Positions 54,028-61,377 of a DNA stretch of 64,000 nucleotides are shown here, piece after piece. The notes beneath the pieces were generated by a model. It worked only from the letters and a program-made list of their open reading frames with translations, searched no databases and was not told the origin of the DNA. The stretch is from Bacillus sp. es.034. Its GTDB lineage: Bacteria > Bacillota > Bacilli > Bacillales > Bacillaceae_B. Both the position numbers and the translations under genes were made by a program. Each line of letters opens with the position of its first letter. The stretch's first letter is position 1. Where the stretch lies: contig NZ_PDIY01000001.1 in the NCBI RefSeq assembly GCF_002563655.1, positions 3,942,001-4,006,000 of the forward strand, written 5' to 3'.

Positions 54028-54210
54028 CTATCCCTTGTCTTTCTCTCTATACTGAACAGGATCGGGCTGCTTTTTATCCTCTTTCAATTCTTCATTCGTC
54101 CTGAGCTTATCCATCTGTTTCCCCAACTGCTCCATTTCTTCCATATCATGCGCCATTGAGCCGTTTTCCGGTTCATCATTTTTATCTAATTCGTGTTTGC
54201 TTTTACTCAT
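54028..54210 (-). CDS. Small protein, tandem paralogue B
   Basis: 60 residues: MSKSKHELDKNDEPENGSMA, then HDMEEMEQLGKQMDKLRTNE and ELKEDKKQPDPVQYREKDKG. The central NGSMA...LGKQMDKLR part matches paralogue A, while the ends are different. AGAGGTG precedes the ATG. The pair probably arose by tandem duplication. Highly acidic/basic composition suggests a soluble, perhaps unfolded, protein. Function unknown. Confidence 0.7.
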   Translation of the reverse strand: MSKSKHELDKNDEPENGSMAHDMEEMEQLGKQMDKLRTNEELKEDKKQPDPVQYREKDKG

Positions 54211-54269
54211 ATCTCTTCACCTCTTGGCTACTACTTTTCCCTTTAGATGAGAGATTTAAACAATCCAGA

Positions 54270-54303
54270 TAAAATCGGAAGATGCCGAGCACCTCCCGAT
54301 TTA
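54270..54303 (-). terminator. Terminator of prkA
   Basis: AAATCGG and CCGATTT pair around a long loop; the minus strand continues TTATC. A moderate terminator. Confidence 0.6.
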
Positions 54304-54311
54304 CACTTCTA

Positions 54312-56207
54312 TTAACGGTTTAACAGACTGCCTACATAGCGCAGTAAATCGTTGGCAGATGTTGAGTTGTAGCCATGTTCATCGATGAGGCGGGCGACCA
54401 CTTCATTGACCTTCTTCAGCTGCTGTTCATCTGGCGTTTTGGATGAAGTGGTGATCTTTACAACATCCTTCAAGTCAGCGAATAGCTTCTTCTGAATGGC
54501 TTCTCTCAGGCGATCATGTGAATTGTAGTCGAATCGCTTCCCTTTGCGGGCATAAGCAGAGATACGGATCAGGATTTCTTCACGGAACGCCTTCTTCGCA
54601 TTTTCAGAGATTCCGATCTGCTCCTCGATGGAACGCATCAGCTTTTCATCCGGATTGATTTCTTCACCCGTTAACGGGTCATGAAGCTTTGCTTTGTTGC
54701 AGTAGGCTTCAACATTATCAAGATAGTTATCCATAAGCGTTTTCGCAGACTCTTCATACGAATACACAAAGGCTTTCTGTACTTCTTTCTTGGCAATATC
54801 ATCATACTCTTTCCGGGCAAGGGAGATAAAGTTTAAATATTTTTCCCGAAGTTCATTGGTGATCGATGGATGTTGGTCCAGGCCTTCCTTCAAAGCCCGG
54901 AGAACATCCAACGCGTTAATGGTCGGTACTTCTTTTCGAATGATCGTAGAAGAGATACGGTTGATCACATAACGCGGATCGATACCGCTCATTCCTTCAT
55001 CCTGGTATTCCTTCTTCATTTCATCCACGTCGGCAGAATTGAATCCTTCTACATTTTCTCCATCATACAGGCGCATCTTTTTGATCAAATCGATGTCACC
55101 GCGCTTCGGTTCCTTCAGTCGTGTGAGGATCGTGAACATCGCTGCGACCCTTAATGTATGAGGAGCCACGTGAACGTTCGAAACATCGCTTTCGTTGATC
55201 ATTTTTTCATATATCTTCTCTTCCTGGGTGACCTTCAAGTTATACGGAACCGGCATGACGATGATACGTGAGTGCAGCGCTTCATTCTTCTTATTTGAAA
55301 TGAAGGATCGATACTCGGTTTCATTCGTGTGGGCCACAATCAGCTCGTCGGCCGAAATCAGGGCGAATCGACCTGCCTTGAAGTTTCCTTCCTGGGTAAG
55401 AGATAATAAGTGCCATAAGAACTTTTCATCACATTTGAGCATTTCCTGGAATTCCATCAAACCACGGTTCGCTTTATTTAATTCCCCATCAAACCGGTAC
55501 GCACGCGGATCCGATTCTGAACCAAATTCAGCAATCGTCGAGAAGTCGATGCTGCCTGTTAAATCGGCGATATCCTGTGACTTTGGATCAGATGGACTGA
55601 ACGTACCAATTCCAACACGTTTATCTTCTGAGAAGAAGACTCTTTCCACTTGGACGTCTTCAATGCGGCCATGGTATTCTTTTTCCACACGCATTGTATT
55701 TAACGGAGATAGATTTCCTTCTATACGGATGCCATACTCTTCATAAAAATCTTCACGTAAATGCTGAGGAATCAAATGCAGCGGGTCTTCATGCATCGGA
55801 CAGCCTTTAATGGAGAACACTCCTCCTCTTTCAGTCCGTGAATAGTGCTCGAGTCCCCGTTTCAGCATGGAAACGAGCGTCGATTTCCCTCCACTTACAG
55901 GACCCATCAATAATAAGATCCTCTTTCTCACGTCTAATCGTTTCGCAGCAGGATGAAAGTATTCTTCAACGAGTCTCTCAAGCGCCTCTTCTAAGCCAAA
56001 TAATTGATTGCTGAAGAATTTATACTTCCGTTTCCCCTCGACCTCCTCGACTCCGGCATCTTTAATCATATTAAAGACTCTTGAATGAGCAGACTGCCCG
56101 ATCCAAGGCTTCTCTTTCAGCAGGTCTAAATACTGAGCAAACGTCCCTTCCCATTTCAGTTTCTCTTCTTCTTCTCGGTAATGTTCAATTCTTTTTAAAA
56201 TATCCAT
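54312..56207 (-). CDS. prkA: Sporulation Ser/Thr protein kinase PrkA (AAA-type)
   Basis: A 631-residue protein, the same length as B. subtilis PrkA. The N-terminal AAA domain has Walker A GPVSGGKST at 102-110 and a Walker B-like region in RGLMEFQEMLKCDEKFLWHL. The C-terminal PrkA domain (about 400-631) contains RISAYARKGKRFDYNSHDRL and YVGSLLNR at the end. It affects sporulation through sigma-K-linked control; later work suggests a protease role rather than a kinase. GGGGGAGG precedes the ATG. Works with yhbH and spoVR. Confidence 0.93.
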   Translation of the reverse strand: MDILKRIEHYREEEEKLKWEGTFAQYLDLLKEKPWIGQSAHSRVFNMIKDAGVEEVEGKRKYKFFSNQLFGLEEALERLVEEYFHPAAKRLDVRKRILLLMGPVSGGKSTLVSMLKRGLEHYSRTERGGVFSIKGCPMHEDPLHLIPQHLREDFYEEYGIRIEGNLSPLNTMRVEKEYHGRIEDVQVERVFFSEDKRVGIGTFSPSDPKSQDIADLTGSIDFSTIAEFGSESDPRAYRFDGELNKANRGLMEFQEMLKCDEKFLWHLLSLTQEGNFKAGRFALISADELIVAHTNETEYRSFISNKKNEALHSRIIVMPVPYNLKVTQEEKIYEKMINESDVSNVHVAPHTLRVAAMFTILTRLKEPKRGDIDLIKKMRLYDGENVEGFNSADVDEMKKEYQDEGMSGIDPRYVINRISSTIIRKEVPTINALDVLRALKEGLDQHPSITNELREKYLNFISLARKEYDDIAKKEVQKAFVYSYEESAKTLMDNYLDNVEAYCNKAKLHDPLTGEEINPDEKLMRSIEEQIGISENAKKAFREEILIRISAYARKGKRFDYNSHDRLREAIQKKLFADLKDVVKITTSSKTPDEQQLKKVNEVVARLIDEHGYNSTSANDLLRYVGSLLNR

Positions 56208-56479
56208 AAGGACCTCCCCCTGTCGCTTAATGAGAGACGATTAATATAATCTATGCGCTTGTTCACCCGAACATGTTAATAAGATATTTTAATTATAGAC
56301 AAACGGTCGATATCGGTTCATTCAATGGAATAGGGGCACTAAATATGAAACGCTTTCTCTTTAGATCTTCAAACTTTCACAAAACAGCAAAAAAAATCCA
56401 ACTTTCGTTCACATCAATTTGAAAATAGGCTATACTAAAGACAGACTGTGGAATAAGTAAACTGGGAGGTTTCAAAAAC

Positions 56480-56569
56480 ATGGGTACTGTCATGATCGTA
56501 GGTGTATCTTTAGTATTCTTAGTAGCGATTTTCACTGCTGGATATAATGATAAACCAGGCTCAAACTAA
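56480..56569 (+). CDS. 29-residue membrane protein
   Basis: ATG at 56480 with GGGAGG upstream encodes MGTVMIVGVSLVFLVAIFTA followed by GYNDKPGSN. One transmembrane segment and a short polar tail. The TAA stop falls in the first bases of the folded repeat that follows, so the repeat inserted exactly at the gene's end. Divergent from prkA; the 270-bp gap between them holds both promoters. Function unknown. Confidence 0.65.
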   Translation: MGTVMIVGVSLVFLVAIFTAGYNDKPGSN

Positions 56570-56688
56570 AGCGGAGGCGGCTCGTTCAGTCCCGACAAGC
56601 ATAAGACGAATCAACCGGAAAGGCGCCTTTTGCCTTTTTGGTTGGTTTGACTTATGACCTCGAGGGACTAGCCGCCGGAGCTGGATGT
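56564..56688 (+). repeat. AAAGCGG folded repeat, tandem unit 1 (125 bp)
   Basis: Begins AACTAAAGCGGAGGCGGCTC and ends GCCGCCGGAGCTGGATGT. Helix 1 AGC-GGA-GGCGGCT with AGCCGCC-GGA-GCT (a symmetric GGA/GGA loop), helix 2 AGTCCC/GGGACT, helix 3 CATAAG/CTTATG, helix 4 AATCAACC/GGTTGGTT, helix 5 AAAGGC/GCCTTT. The whole unit can fold into one long irregular hairpin with a 5-nt bulge (CGTTC). Confidence 0.9.
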
Positions 56689-56813
56689 AACTAAAGCGCA
56701 GGCGGCTCGTTCAGAGGCGACAAGCATAAGGTGAACCTGCCGGAAAGGCGCTCTTTGCCTTTTTGGCAGGTTTAACTTATGACCTCGAGCCTCTAGCCGC
56801 CGGAGCTGGATGA
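56689..56813 (+). repeat. AAAGCGG folded repeat, tandem unit 2 (125 bp)
   Basis: Same layout, exactly 125 bp after unit 1, and a third AACTAA follows at 56814. Helix 2 is AGAGGC/GCCTCT and helix 4 is AACCTGCC/GGCAGGTT. These differ from unit 1 but are fully paired. The GGA loop is GCA/GGA here. Confidence 0.9.
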
Positions 56814-56823
56814 AACTAATACT

Positions 56824-56857
56824 GAAAAAGAACTGACCATATGGCCAGTTCTTTTTC
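56824..56857 (-). terminator. Terminator of nfrA
   Basis: GAAAAAGAACTG and CAGTTCTTTTTC form a perfect stem around an ACCATATGGC loop. Confidence 0.85.
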
Positions 56858-56876
56858 ATTTCCCCGGGTTAACGTC

Positions 56877-57626
56877 TTATCTTTTATTAAACCCTTTCTT
56901 CTCCACGAATTCCTTCATATACATCCGCTTCTTACCAGACAGCATCTTGCCCATTTGCGCGGTCCAGCGATCCGATCGTTTCCCTGCGGTCCGGGCATGA
57001 TAATAGGCTGAAATCGTTTCATCATAGCGGTCGAGCCCTTCCTTTAAGGACGTCTCATCGACATTATATGAATCCTCATGATAGACCGATTCCAACGGCA
57101 GCCTCGGCTTCACATCCGAATGTTGTTCAGGGATGCCGACAGCGAGTCCGAATAAAGGGATGACGCGGTCTGGCAGTCCCAGCAGTTCACTTACTGACTC
57201 CAGATCATTTCTGATCCCGCCGATATAGCAGATCCCAAGACCCATTGATTCAGCTGCAATGGCTGCATTCTGTGCTGCCAGGGATGCGTCAATGAGGGCC
57301 ACCATGAATTTTTCCGTGCTTTCCAAAGAAGGAATCACGTCGGCTTCTCCCCATTCACCGATTTTTTCATGGCGGTATAAATCAGCACAGAATACGAAGA
57401 AATGACCGTTTGCTTCGACATACCGTTGATTCCCGGCAAGCTCAGCAAGCTTCTTCTTTTTCAGGGGATCCTTCACCCCAATGATCGAATACGCCTGTAT
57501 ATAACTCGATGTACTCGCAGCTTGTGCACTGGAGACAATCGTCCGGATTTGCTCCTCTGACAGTGATTCATTTTTAAACTCACGGATGGATCGATGTTTC
57601 AGGATGGTTTCGATGGTTTCATTCAT
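56877..57626 (-). CDS. nfrA: NADPH-dependent nitroreductase / FMN oxidoreductase (NfrA/NfsA type)
   Basis: A 249-residue flavoenzyme of the nitroreductase superfamily, NfsA/FRP branch. HRSIREFKNESLSEEQIRTI binds FMN phosphate, AAQAASTSSYIQAYSIIGV-like residues follow, and AAIAAESMGLGICYIGGIRN is the central signature. GLAVGIPEQHSDVKPRLPL and the basic C-terminus KRSDRWTAQMGKM bind NADPH. B. subtilis NfrA relatives reduce nitro compounds, flavin and disulfides. GGAG precedes the ATG. Confidence 0.88.
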   Translation of the reverse strand: MNETIETILKHRSIREFKNESLSEEQIRTIVSSAQAASTSSYIQAYSIIGVKDPLKKKKLAELAGNQRYVEANGHFFVFCADLYRHEKIGEWGEADVIPSLESTEKFMVALIDASLAAQNAAIAAESMGLGICYIGGIRNDLESVSELLGLPDRVIPLFGLAVGIPEQHSDVKPRLPLESVYHEDSYNVDETSLKEGLDRYDETISAYYHARTAGKRSDRWTAQMGKMLSGKKRMYMKEFVEKKGFNKR

Positions 57627-57670
57627 TATGTAGTCTCTCCCTTCTCATTATCCTCTTAGTATAAGCTAAA

Positions 57671-57712
57671 TAAAAAAAGGAATGAAAATCATTTGATTTT
57701 CATTCCTGCTTT
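57671..57712 (-). terminator. Terminator of trmL
   Basis: AGGAATGAAAATCA and TGATTTTCATTCCT form a perfect stem; the minus strand continues with seven T. Confidence 0.9.
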
Positions 57713-58186
57713 TTATAACAGACCCGGATAATTCCGCTGCCTTAAGGCTTCATAGATAAGAATCGCCGCTGTGTTGGAAAGGTTCAAGGAGCGGACGTTT
57801 TCATTCATAGGGATGCGGAGTGCCCGGTCCAGGTTATTCTGGATGATGTCATCAGGAAGTCCGGATGTTTCCCTGCCGAAAATAAAGAAGTATTCTTTGT
57901 CTTCCACACTATAATCAAAGTTGGTGTGAGGGATTTTCCCGTACTTGGTTAAGTAGAAAAATTCACCGCCTTCGTTTTTCTCGAAGAACTCTTCGATGGA
58001 ATCATAGTACACAATGTTTACAAACTGCCAGTAATCAAGTCCGGCGCGCTTTAACATTTTATCGTCCGTCGAGAATCCGAGTGGTCGGATCAAGTGCAGG
58101 GTTGTGTCGGTCGCTGCACACGTTCTTGCAATATTCCCTGTATTTGCAGGGATTTCTGGTTGATATAATACAACATGTACTCCCAT
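57713..58186 (-). CDS. trmL: tRNA (cytidine(34)-2'-O)-methyltransferase TrmL
   Basis: A 157-residue SPOUT (knotted) methyltransferase modifying the wobble base of tRNA-Leu. The motifs are VVLYQPEIPANTGNIARTCA (residues 5-24), YFFIFGRETSGLPDDI in the middle and MNENVRSLNLSNTAAILIYE at the SAM-binding knot. GAGGTG precedes the ATG. Formerly CspR in Bacillus, where it neighbours yhbB and queG as here. Confidence 0.95.
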   Translation of the reverse strand: MGVHVVLYQPEIPANTGNIARTCAATDTTLHLIRPLGFSTDDKMLKRAGLDYWQFVNIVYYDSIEEFFEKNEGGEFFYLTKYGKIPHTNFDYSVEDKEYFFIFGRETSGLPDDIIQNNLDRALRIPMNENVRSLNLSNTAAILIYEALRQRNYPGLL

Positions 58187-58252
58187 GTCAATGTCACCTC
58201 ATTCATAAAACTCTAAGTGACATTATACCATTTCTCCCCCATAGAACAAGAC

Positions 58253-59128
58253 TTAACGGTCATCTACGATCGTAAAAAAACGATATTTCATATTAGGTGT
58301 ATAGGCTGTTGAATCTTCGTATTTCCAATATCTCATCCGGCTATTGAAGGTATGGGCATTCACAAGGGGCTCTCCTGCGGCATCCTTCCCCGTGACAATG
58401 GTCGTATGATCAAAACGTCCGTCCCCTTCAAAGTCGTAGCAGATCACGTCCCCAAGCTTCAATTCTTTCGGATCATCCACAAGCCTCCCGCGAAGACCGA
58501 TCGTCGAATTAGGGATATACCACCTCAAGGAATTCGCAACCGTCCAGCTGTAACTCCAGTTCTGATTCCGCATCCACCAGCCCTTCCCCTTGGTGGGATA
58601 TCCACGCATCGGAGCATCCCCAGCATGAAGGCATTGCGAGATATAATTCGTGCAATCATTTTCGAACTTCTTGAATGCCGGGTTATAGCTGTTCCACCAC
58701 CGCTCTGCATATTGAACGGCACTGAGACGGTCATACCGGTACGTCACTCTTTCTTCTTCTTCATGAGTTGCGCTCTCCTCTTCTTTCACACTCTCTTCAC
58801 GTTGAATCTGGATTTCTCCATCTTTATACAAATTTTCATTGTAGAAGACAGCCCTTCGATTCTCCACTTCCTCTTCCAAATAGAGCAGGGCACCCTGCTT
58901 GATGAGATATTTATAATGAACATCATATAAAATGGTTTGAGTCTCATTGCTTTCTTGTGTAATACGGAGGACCTTTCCGGTTGCATCCACCTTCACGATT
59001 TCTGCATGGCGCTCCTGACAAGATGTTTTTTTCCTTCTTACTTTGTCACTCTCGTAATCTGATTGACTGCGAGAAGTATATTCTTCGATTACATGATGGA
59101 CTTTTTCCATTAACAGCTTTCGAATCAT
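58253..59128 (-). CDS. yhbB: Amidase-domain protein YhbB
   Basis: A 291-residue protein with a charged N-terminal half (1-150, Glu/Lys-rich) and a C-terminal Amidase_6 domain. YAERWWNSYNPAFKKFENDC followed by TNYISQCLHAG carries the catalytic Cys, and GDGRFDHTTIVTGKD the catalytic His, with VNAHTF ending the centre. No signal peptide is seen. B. subtilis YhbB has the same layout and neighbourhood. It may act on peptides or cell-wall material; substrate unknown. Confidence 0.88.
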   Translation of the reverse strand: MIRKLLMEKVHHVIEEYTSRSQSDYESDKVRRKKTSCQERHAEIVKVDATGKVLRITQESNETQTILYDVHYKYLIKQGALLYLEEEVENRRAVFYNENLYKDGEIQIQREESVKEEESATHEEEERVTYRYDRLSAVQYAERWWNSYNPAFKKFENDCTNYISQCLHAGDAPMRGYPTKGKGWWMRNQNWSYSWTVANSLRWYIPNSTIGLRGRLVDDPKELKLGDVICYDFEGDGRFDHTTIVTGKDAAGEPLVNAHTFNSRMRYWKYEDSTAYTPNMKYRFFTIVDDR

Positions 59129-59177
59129 CGTCTTCCCTCCTCACTAATTGATATGCTCCACTCAAACCATTCAAAAC

Positions 59178-59219
59178 AAAAAAGGATAAACTCGGGGAGA
59201 ATTGATGAGTTTATCCTTT
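59178..59219 (-). terminator. Terminator of queG
   Basis: AAAGGATAAACTC and GAGTTTATCCTTT form a perfect 13-bp stem; the minus strand continues with TTTTG. The 3' arm overlaps the last codons of queG. Confidence 0.88.
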
Positions 59220-60350
59220 GTTGTGTATGAAGTTTAGACCTTTTTGTATTTCATCTATGACTTCTTCATCCGTTTCAACCGCTTGCTGCATGAGGAGTGC
59301 TTTTTCCGCTGTTTCTCCGCCGATTTTCCCAAGGGCCCATGCGGATGTACCCCGCATGACGGGCCTCACATCTTTTTCCATTACATGGATAAGGTCATCT
59401 ACGGCCGTATCATCTTTAAAGTGAGCAAGAGCAATGATCGCGTTTCGCTGTATGGGCTTCTTTCCTCTCCAGGAACCCGATACATGACCATATTTTTCTT
59501 TGAACTCGCGGTTACTGATGTTTAATAGGGGCTTCAACAGCGGTTTTGCGATTTCAGTGTCCGGCTCCATCTCTTCATGGAAATGAAAGTCCATCCCCTT
59601 ATTTTCCGGACAAACGGTTTGACAGGTGTCACAACCGTACAGGCGATTTCCGAGCTTCACACGGTACTCATCCGCAAGAAACCCTTTTGTTTGGGTTAAA
59701 AATGCAATGCATTTTTGAGAGTCCAGCTGCCCGCCTTCAATGAGGGCCCCCGTCGGGCATACGTCCACGCATTTATTGCATGTCCCGCACTGGTCCTCCA
59801 TCGGTGTATCCGGTTCGAATGGAAGATTCGTCACCATCTCCCCCAAATAGACATACGAGCCGAATTCAGGGGTGATGATGGAACAATTCTTCCCGCTCCA
59901 GCCGATCCCTGCACGCTCCGCCACGGCCCGGTCCACAAGTTCCCCCGTATCCACCATGGATTTGAAACGCGCCTGTGGGACTCTGGAGACGATATACTCT
60001 TCAAGCTTTGAAAGACGATCCCTGAGCACATGGTGATAATCCGTCCCCCATGATGCCCTGCAGAAAATCCCCCGTCTCTCCCCACGCTTGCTTTGGGGAG
60101 CATTTTTCATTTTGGAAGGATAGGCAAGGGCAATCGCGATGATCGATTTCGGTTGATCAAATATCAAGGAAGGATCGACCCGCTTCTCAATATCCTTCTC
60201 CTCAAACCCGGATTGATACCCGAGCATCTCCTGACGAAGGAGCCGGTTCTTCATTTCAGAGAACGCACCTGCCGTGGTGAATCCAATCTTATCTATCCCA
60301 ATCTCTTTACTGTACGCAATGATATCCTGTTTTAATTGATTTATATCCAT
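59211..60350 (-). CDS. queG: Epoxyqueuosine reductase QueG
   Basis: A 379-residue cobalamin-dependent iron-sulfur enzyme that performs the last step of queuosine synthesis. The two 4Fe-4S clusters are CGTCNKCVDVCPTGALIEGG (about 188-207) and YGCDTCQTVCPENKGMDF (about 238-255). The catalytic Asp is in KSMVDTGELVDRAVAERAGI. The C-terminal part (about 300-379) forms HEAT-like repeats (RNAIIALAHFKDD, TSAWALGKIGGETAEKAL). GGAGG precedes the ATG. Its place beside trmL suits tRNA wobble modification. Confidence 0.95.
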   Translation of the reverse strand: MDINQLKQDIIAYSKEIGIDKIGFTTAGAFSEMKNRLLRQEMLGYQSGFEEKDIEKRVDPSLIFDQPKSIIAIALAYPSKMKNAPQSKRGERRGIFCRASWGTDYHHVLRDRLSKLEEYIVSRVPQARFKSMVDTGELVDRAVAERAGIGWSGKNCSIITPEFGSYVYLGEMVTNLPFEPDTPMEDQCGTCNKCVDVCPTGALIEGGQLDSQKCIAFLTQTKGFLADEYRVKLGNRLYGCDTCQTVCPENKGMDFHFHEEMEPDTEIAKPLLKPLLNISNREFKEKYGHVSGSWRGKKPIQRNAIIALAHFKDDTAVDDLIHVMEKDVRPVMRGTSAWALGKIGGETAEKALLMQQAVETDEEVIDEIQKGLNFIHNKG

Positions 60351-60449
60351 TGCCCCTGCCTCCTTTCTCGATTTTTTTAATTAAGCATCCGTGAAATAGC
60401 AATGTGTATTATGATAAACTATTTTAAAACAAATGTGGAGGGAAAATAA

Positions 60450-61121
60450 GTGGAAATCACAATTGATTCATCCATTACGAGTAAAATACCCGATTTCAAA
60501 GTCGGATTCATTCAGTACCATCATATCGAAGTGGGCCCTTCTCCTCAAATGCTGAAAGGCAGACTTCAGCTGTTTCAGGAATCGATCTTCTTTGATCTTC
60601 ATGATAAGAGCGTCACTGAACTTGATGGGATTGCCGCATGGAGGGAAATCTTCAAGATTACAGGAAAAGATCCGAACCGCTACCGTCATTCAGCCGAGGC
60701 CCTTTTCCGTCGTGTTAAAAAACAAAACTATCTGACTACCATTAACTCTGCCATCGATCTCAATAACTTCTTCTCCCTTCAATACGAAGTGCCAATCGGC
60801 ATCTACGACTGTGCGGGGCTCAAAGGTAATCACATCGAGTTAAAAGTCGGGGAAACAGGACAAACCTACACAGGGCTCAACGGTCGGGAAAACTCCCTCG
60901 AAAACCTCATCGTCGCCTGTGACGGGGGCGGACCTTTCGGAAGTCCATTCGTCGACTCTGATCGTGCACCTGTCGGGGAAGAGACGAAAAATGCCGTACA
61001 GATCATATTTTTGAAGCCATCCCTTTCTAAAGAAGAAAGCGGGAAACTGACGAAATCGTTGATGGATATCTTCATCGGGATTCATGGTGGGGAAGGTTCG
61101 TTTGAAGTGGTTGTTGGATAG
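60450..61121 (+). CDS. B3/B4 tRNA-binding domain protein
   Basis: A 223-residue protein consisting of a free-standing B3/B4 domain as in the beta subunit of phenylalanyl-tRNA synthetase. The RVKKQNYLTTINSAIDLNNF and FFSLQYEVPIGIYDCAGLKG segments are typical. Free-standing members have been linked to editing or tRNA binding. The start is GTG at 60450, after TGGAGGG. It diverges from queG and converges with the sugar operon; the phased array follows its stop. Function in Bacillus is unknown. Confidence 0.82.
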   Translation: MEITIDSSITSKIPDFKVGFIQYHHIEVGPSPQMLKGRLQLFQESIFFDLHDKSVTELDGIAAWREIFKITGKDPNRYRHSAEALFRRVKKQNYLTTINSAIDLNNFFSLQYEVPIGIYDCAGLKGNHIELKVGETGQTYTGLNGRENSLENLIVACDGGGPFGSPFVDSDRAPVGEETKNAVQIIFLKPSLSKEESGKLTKSLMDIFIGIHGGEGSFEVVVG

Positions 61122-61143
61122 TGAATTCTTCAACTCAATGTTG

Positions 61144-61285
61144 GCGGTGGCCGGGTTCAAACTGAATCCGGCCGAAATTCACCTTAATCCGGCCGTTCCT
61201 ACCGGTTATCCAGCCAAAATCACGTTGAATCCGGCCATTTTTTGTGAAAATCCAGCCGTTTCAGCTAATAATCCAGCTAATTAAC
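61144..61285 (+). repeat. Phased array of AATCCGGCC cores, exactly 21 bp apart
   Basis: Core GGCC or its variants start at 61149 (GGCC), 61170 (GGCC), 61191 (GGCC), 61212 (AGCC), 61233 (GGCC), 61254 (AGCC) and 61275 (AGCT). Six steps of exactly 21 bp. From the second copy on, each core is preceded by ATCC. The spacers are unlike each other. In one plus frame the units read as heptads beginning NPA (YPA once) and run to a TAA at 61282-61284, mostly with synonymous changes; the frame has no clear ribosome binding site. Confidence 0.9.
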
Positions 61286-61333
61286 AATAAATGTAAACCC
61301 TAAGCAACTACTCGAGACAATCACACTTACTCC

Positions 61334-61365
61334 TAAAAAAAAGAGAGCCCCAAGGACCCTCTCCC
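61334..61365 (-). terminator. Terminator of the sugar operon
   Basis: On the minus strand GAGAG pairs with CTCTC with an inner CC/GG, followed by eight T. Confidence 0.75.
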
Positions 61366-61377
61366 TTCAAAAAAAAC

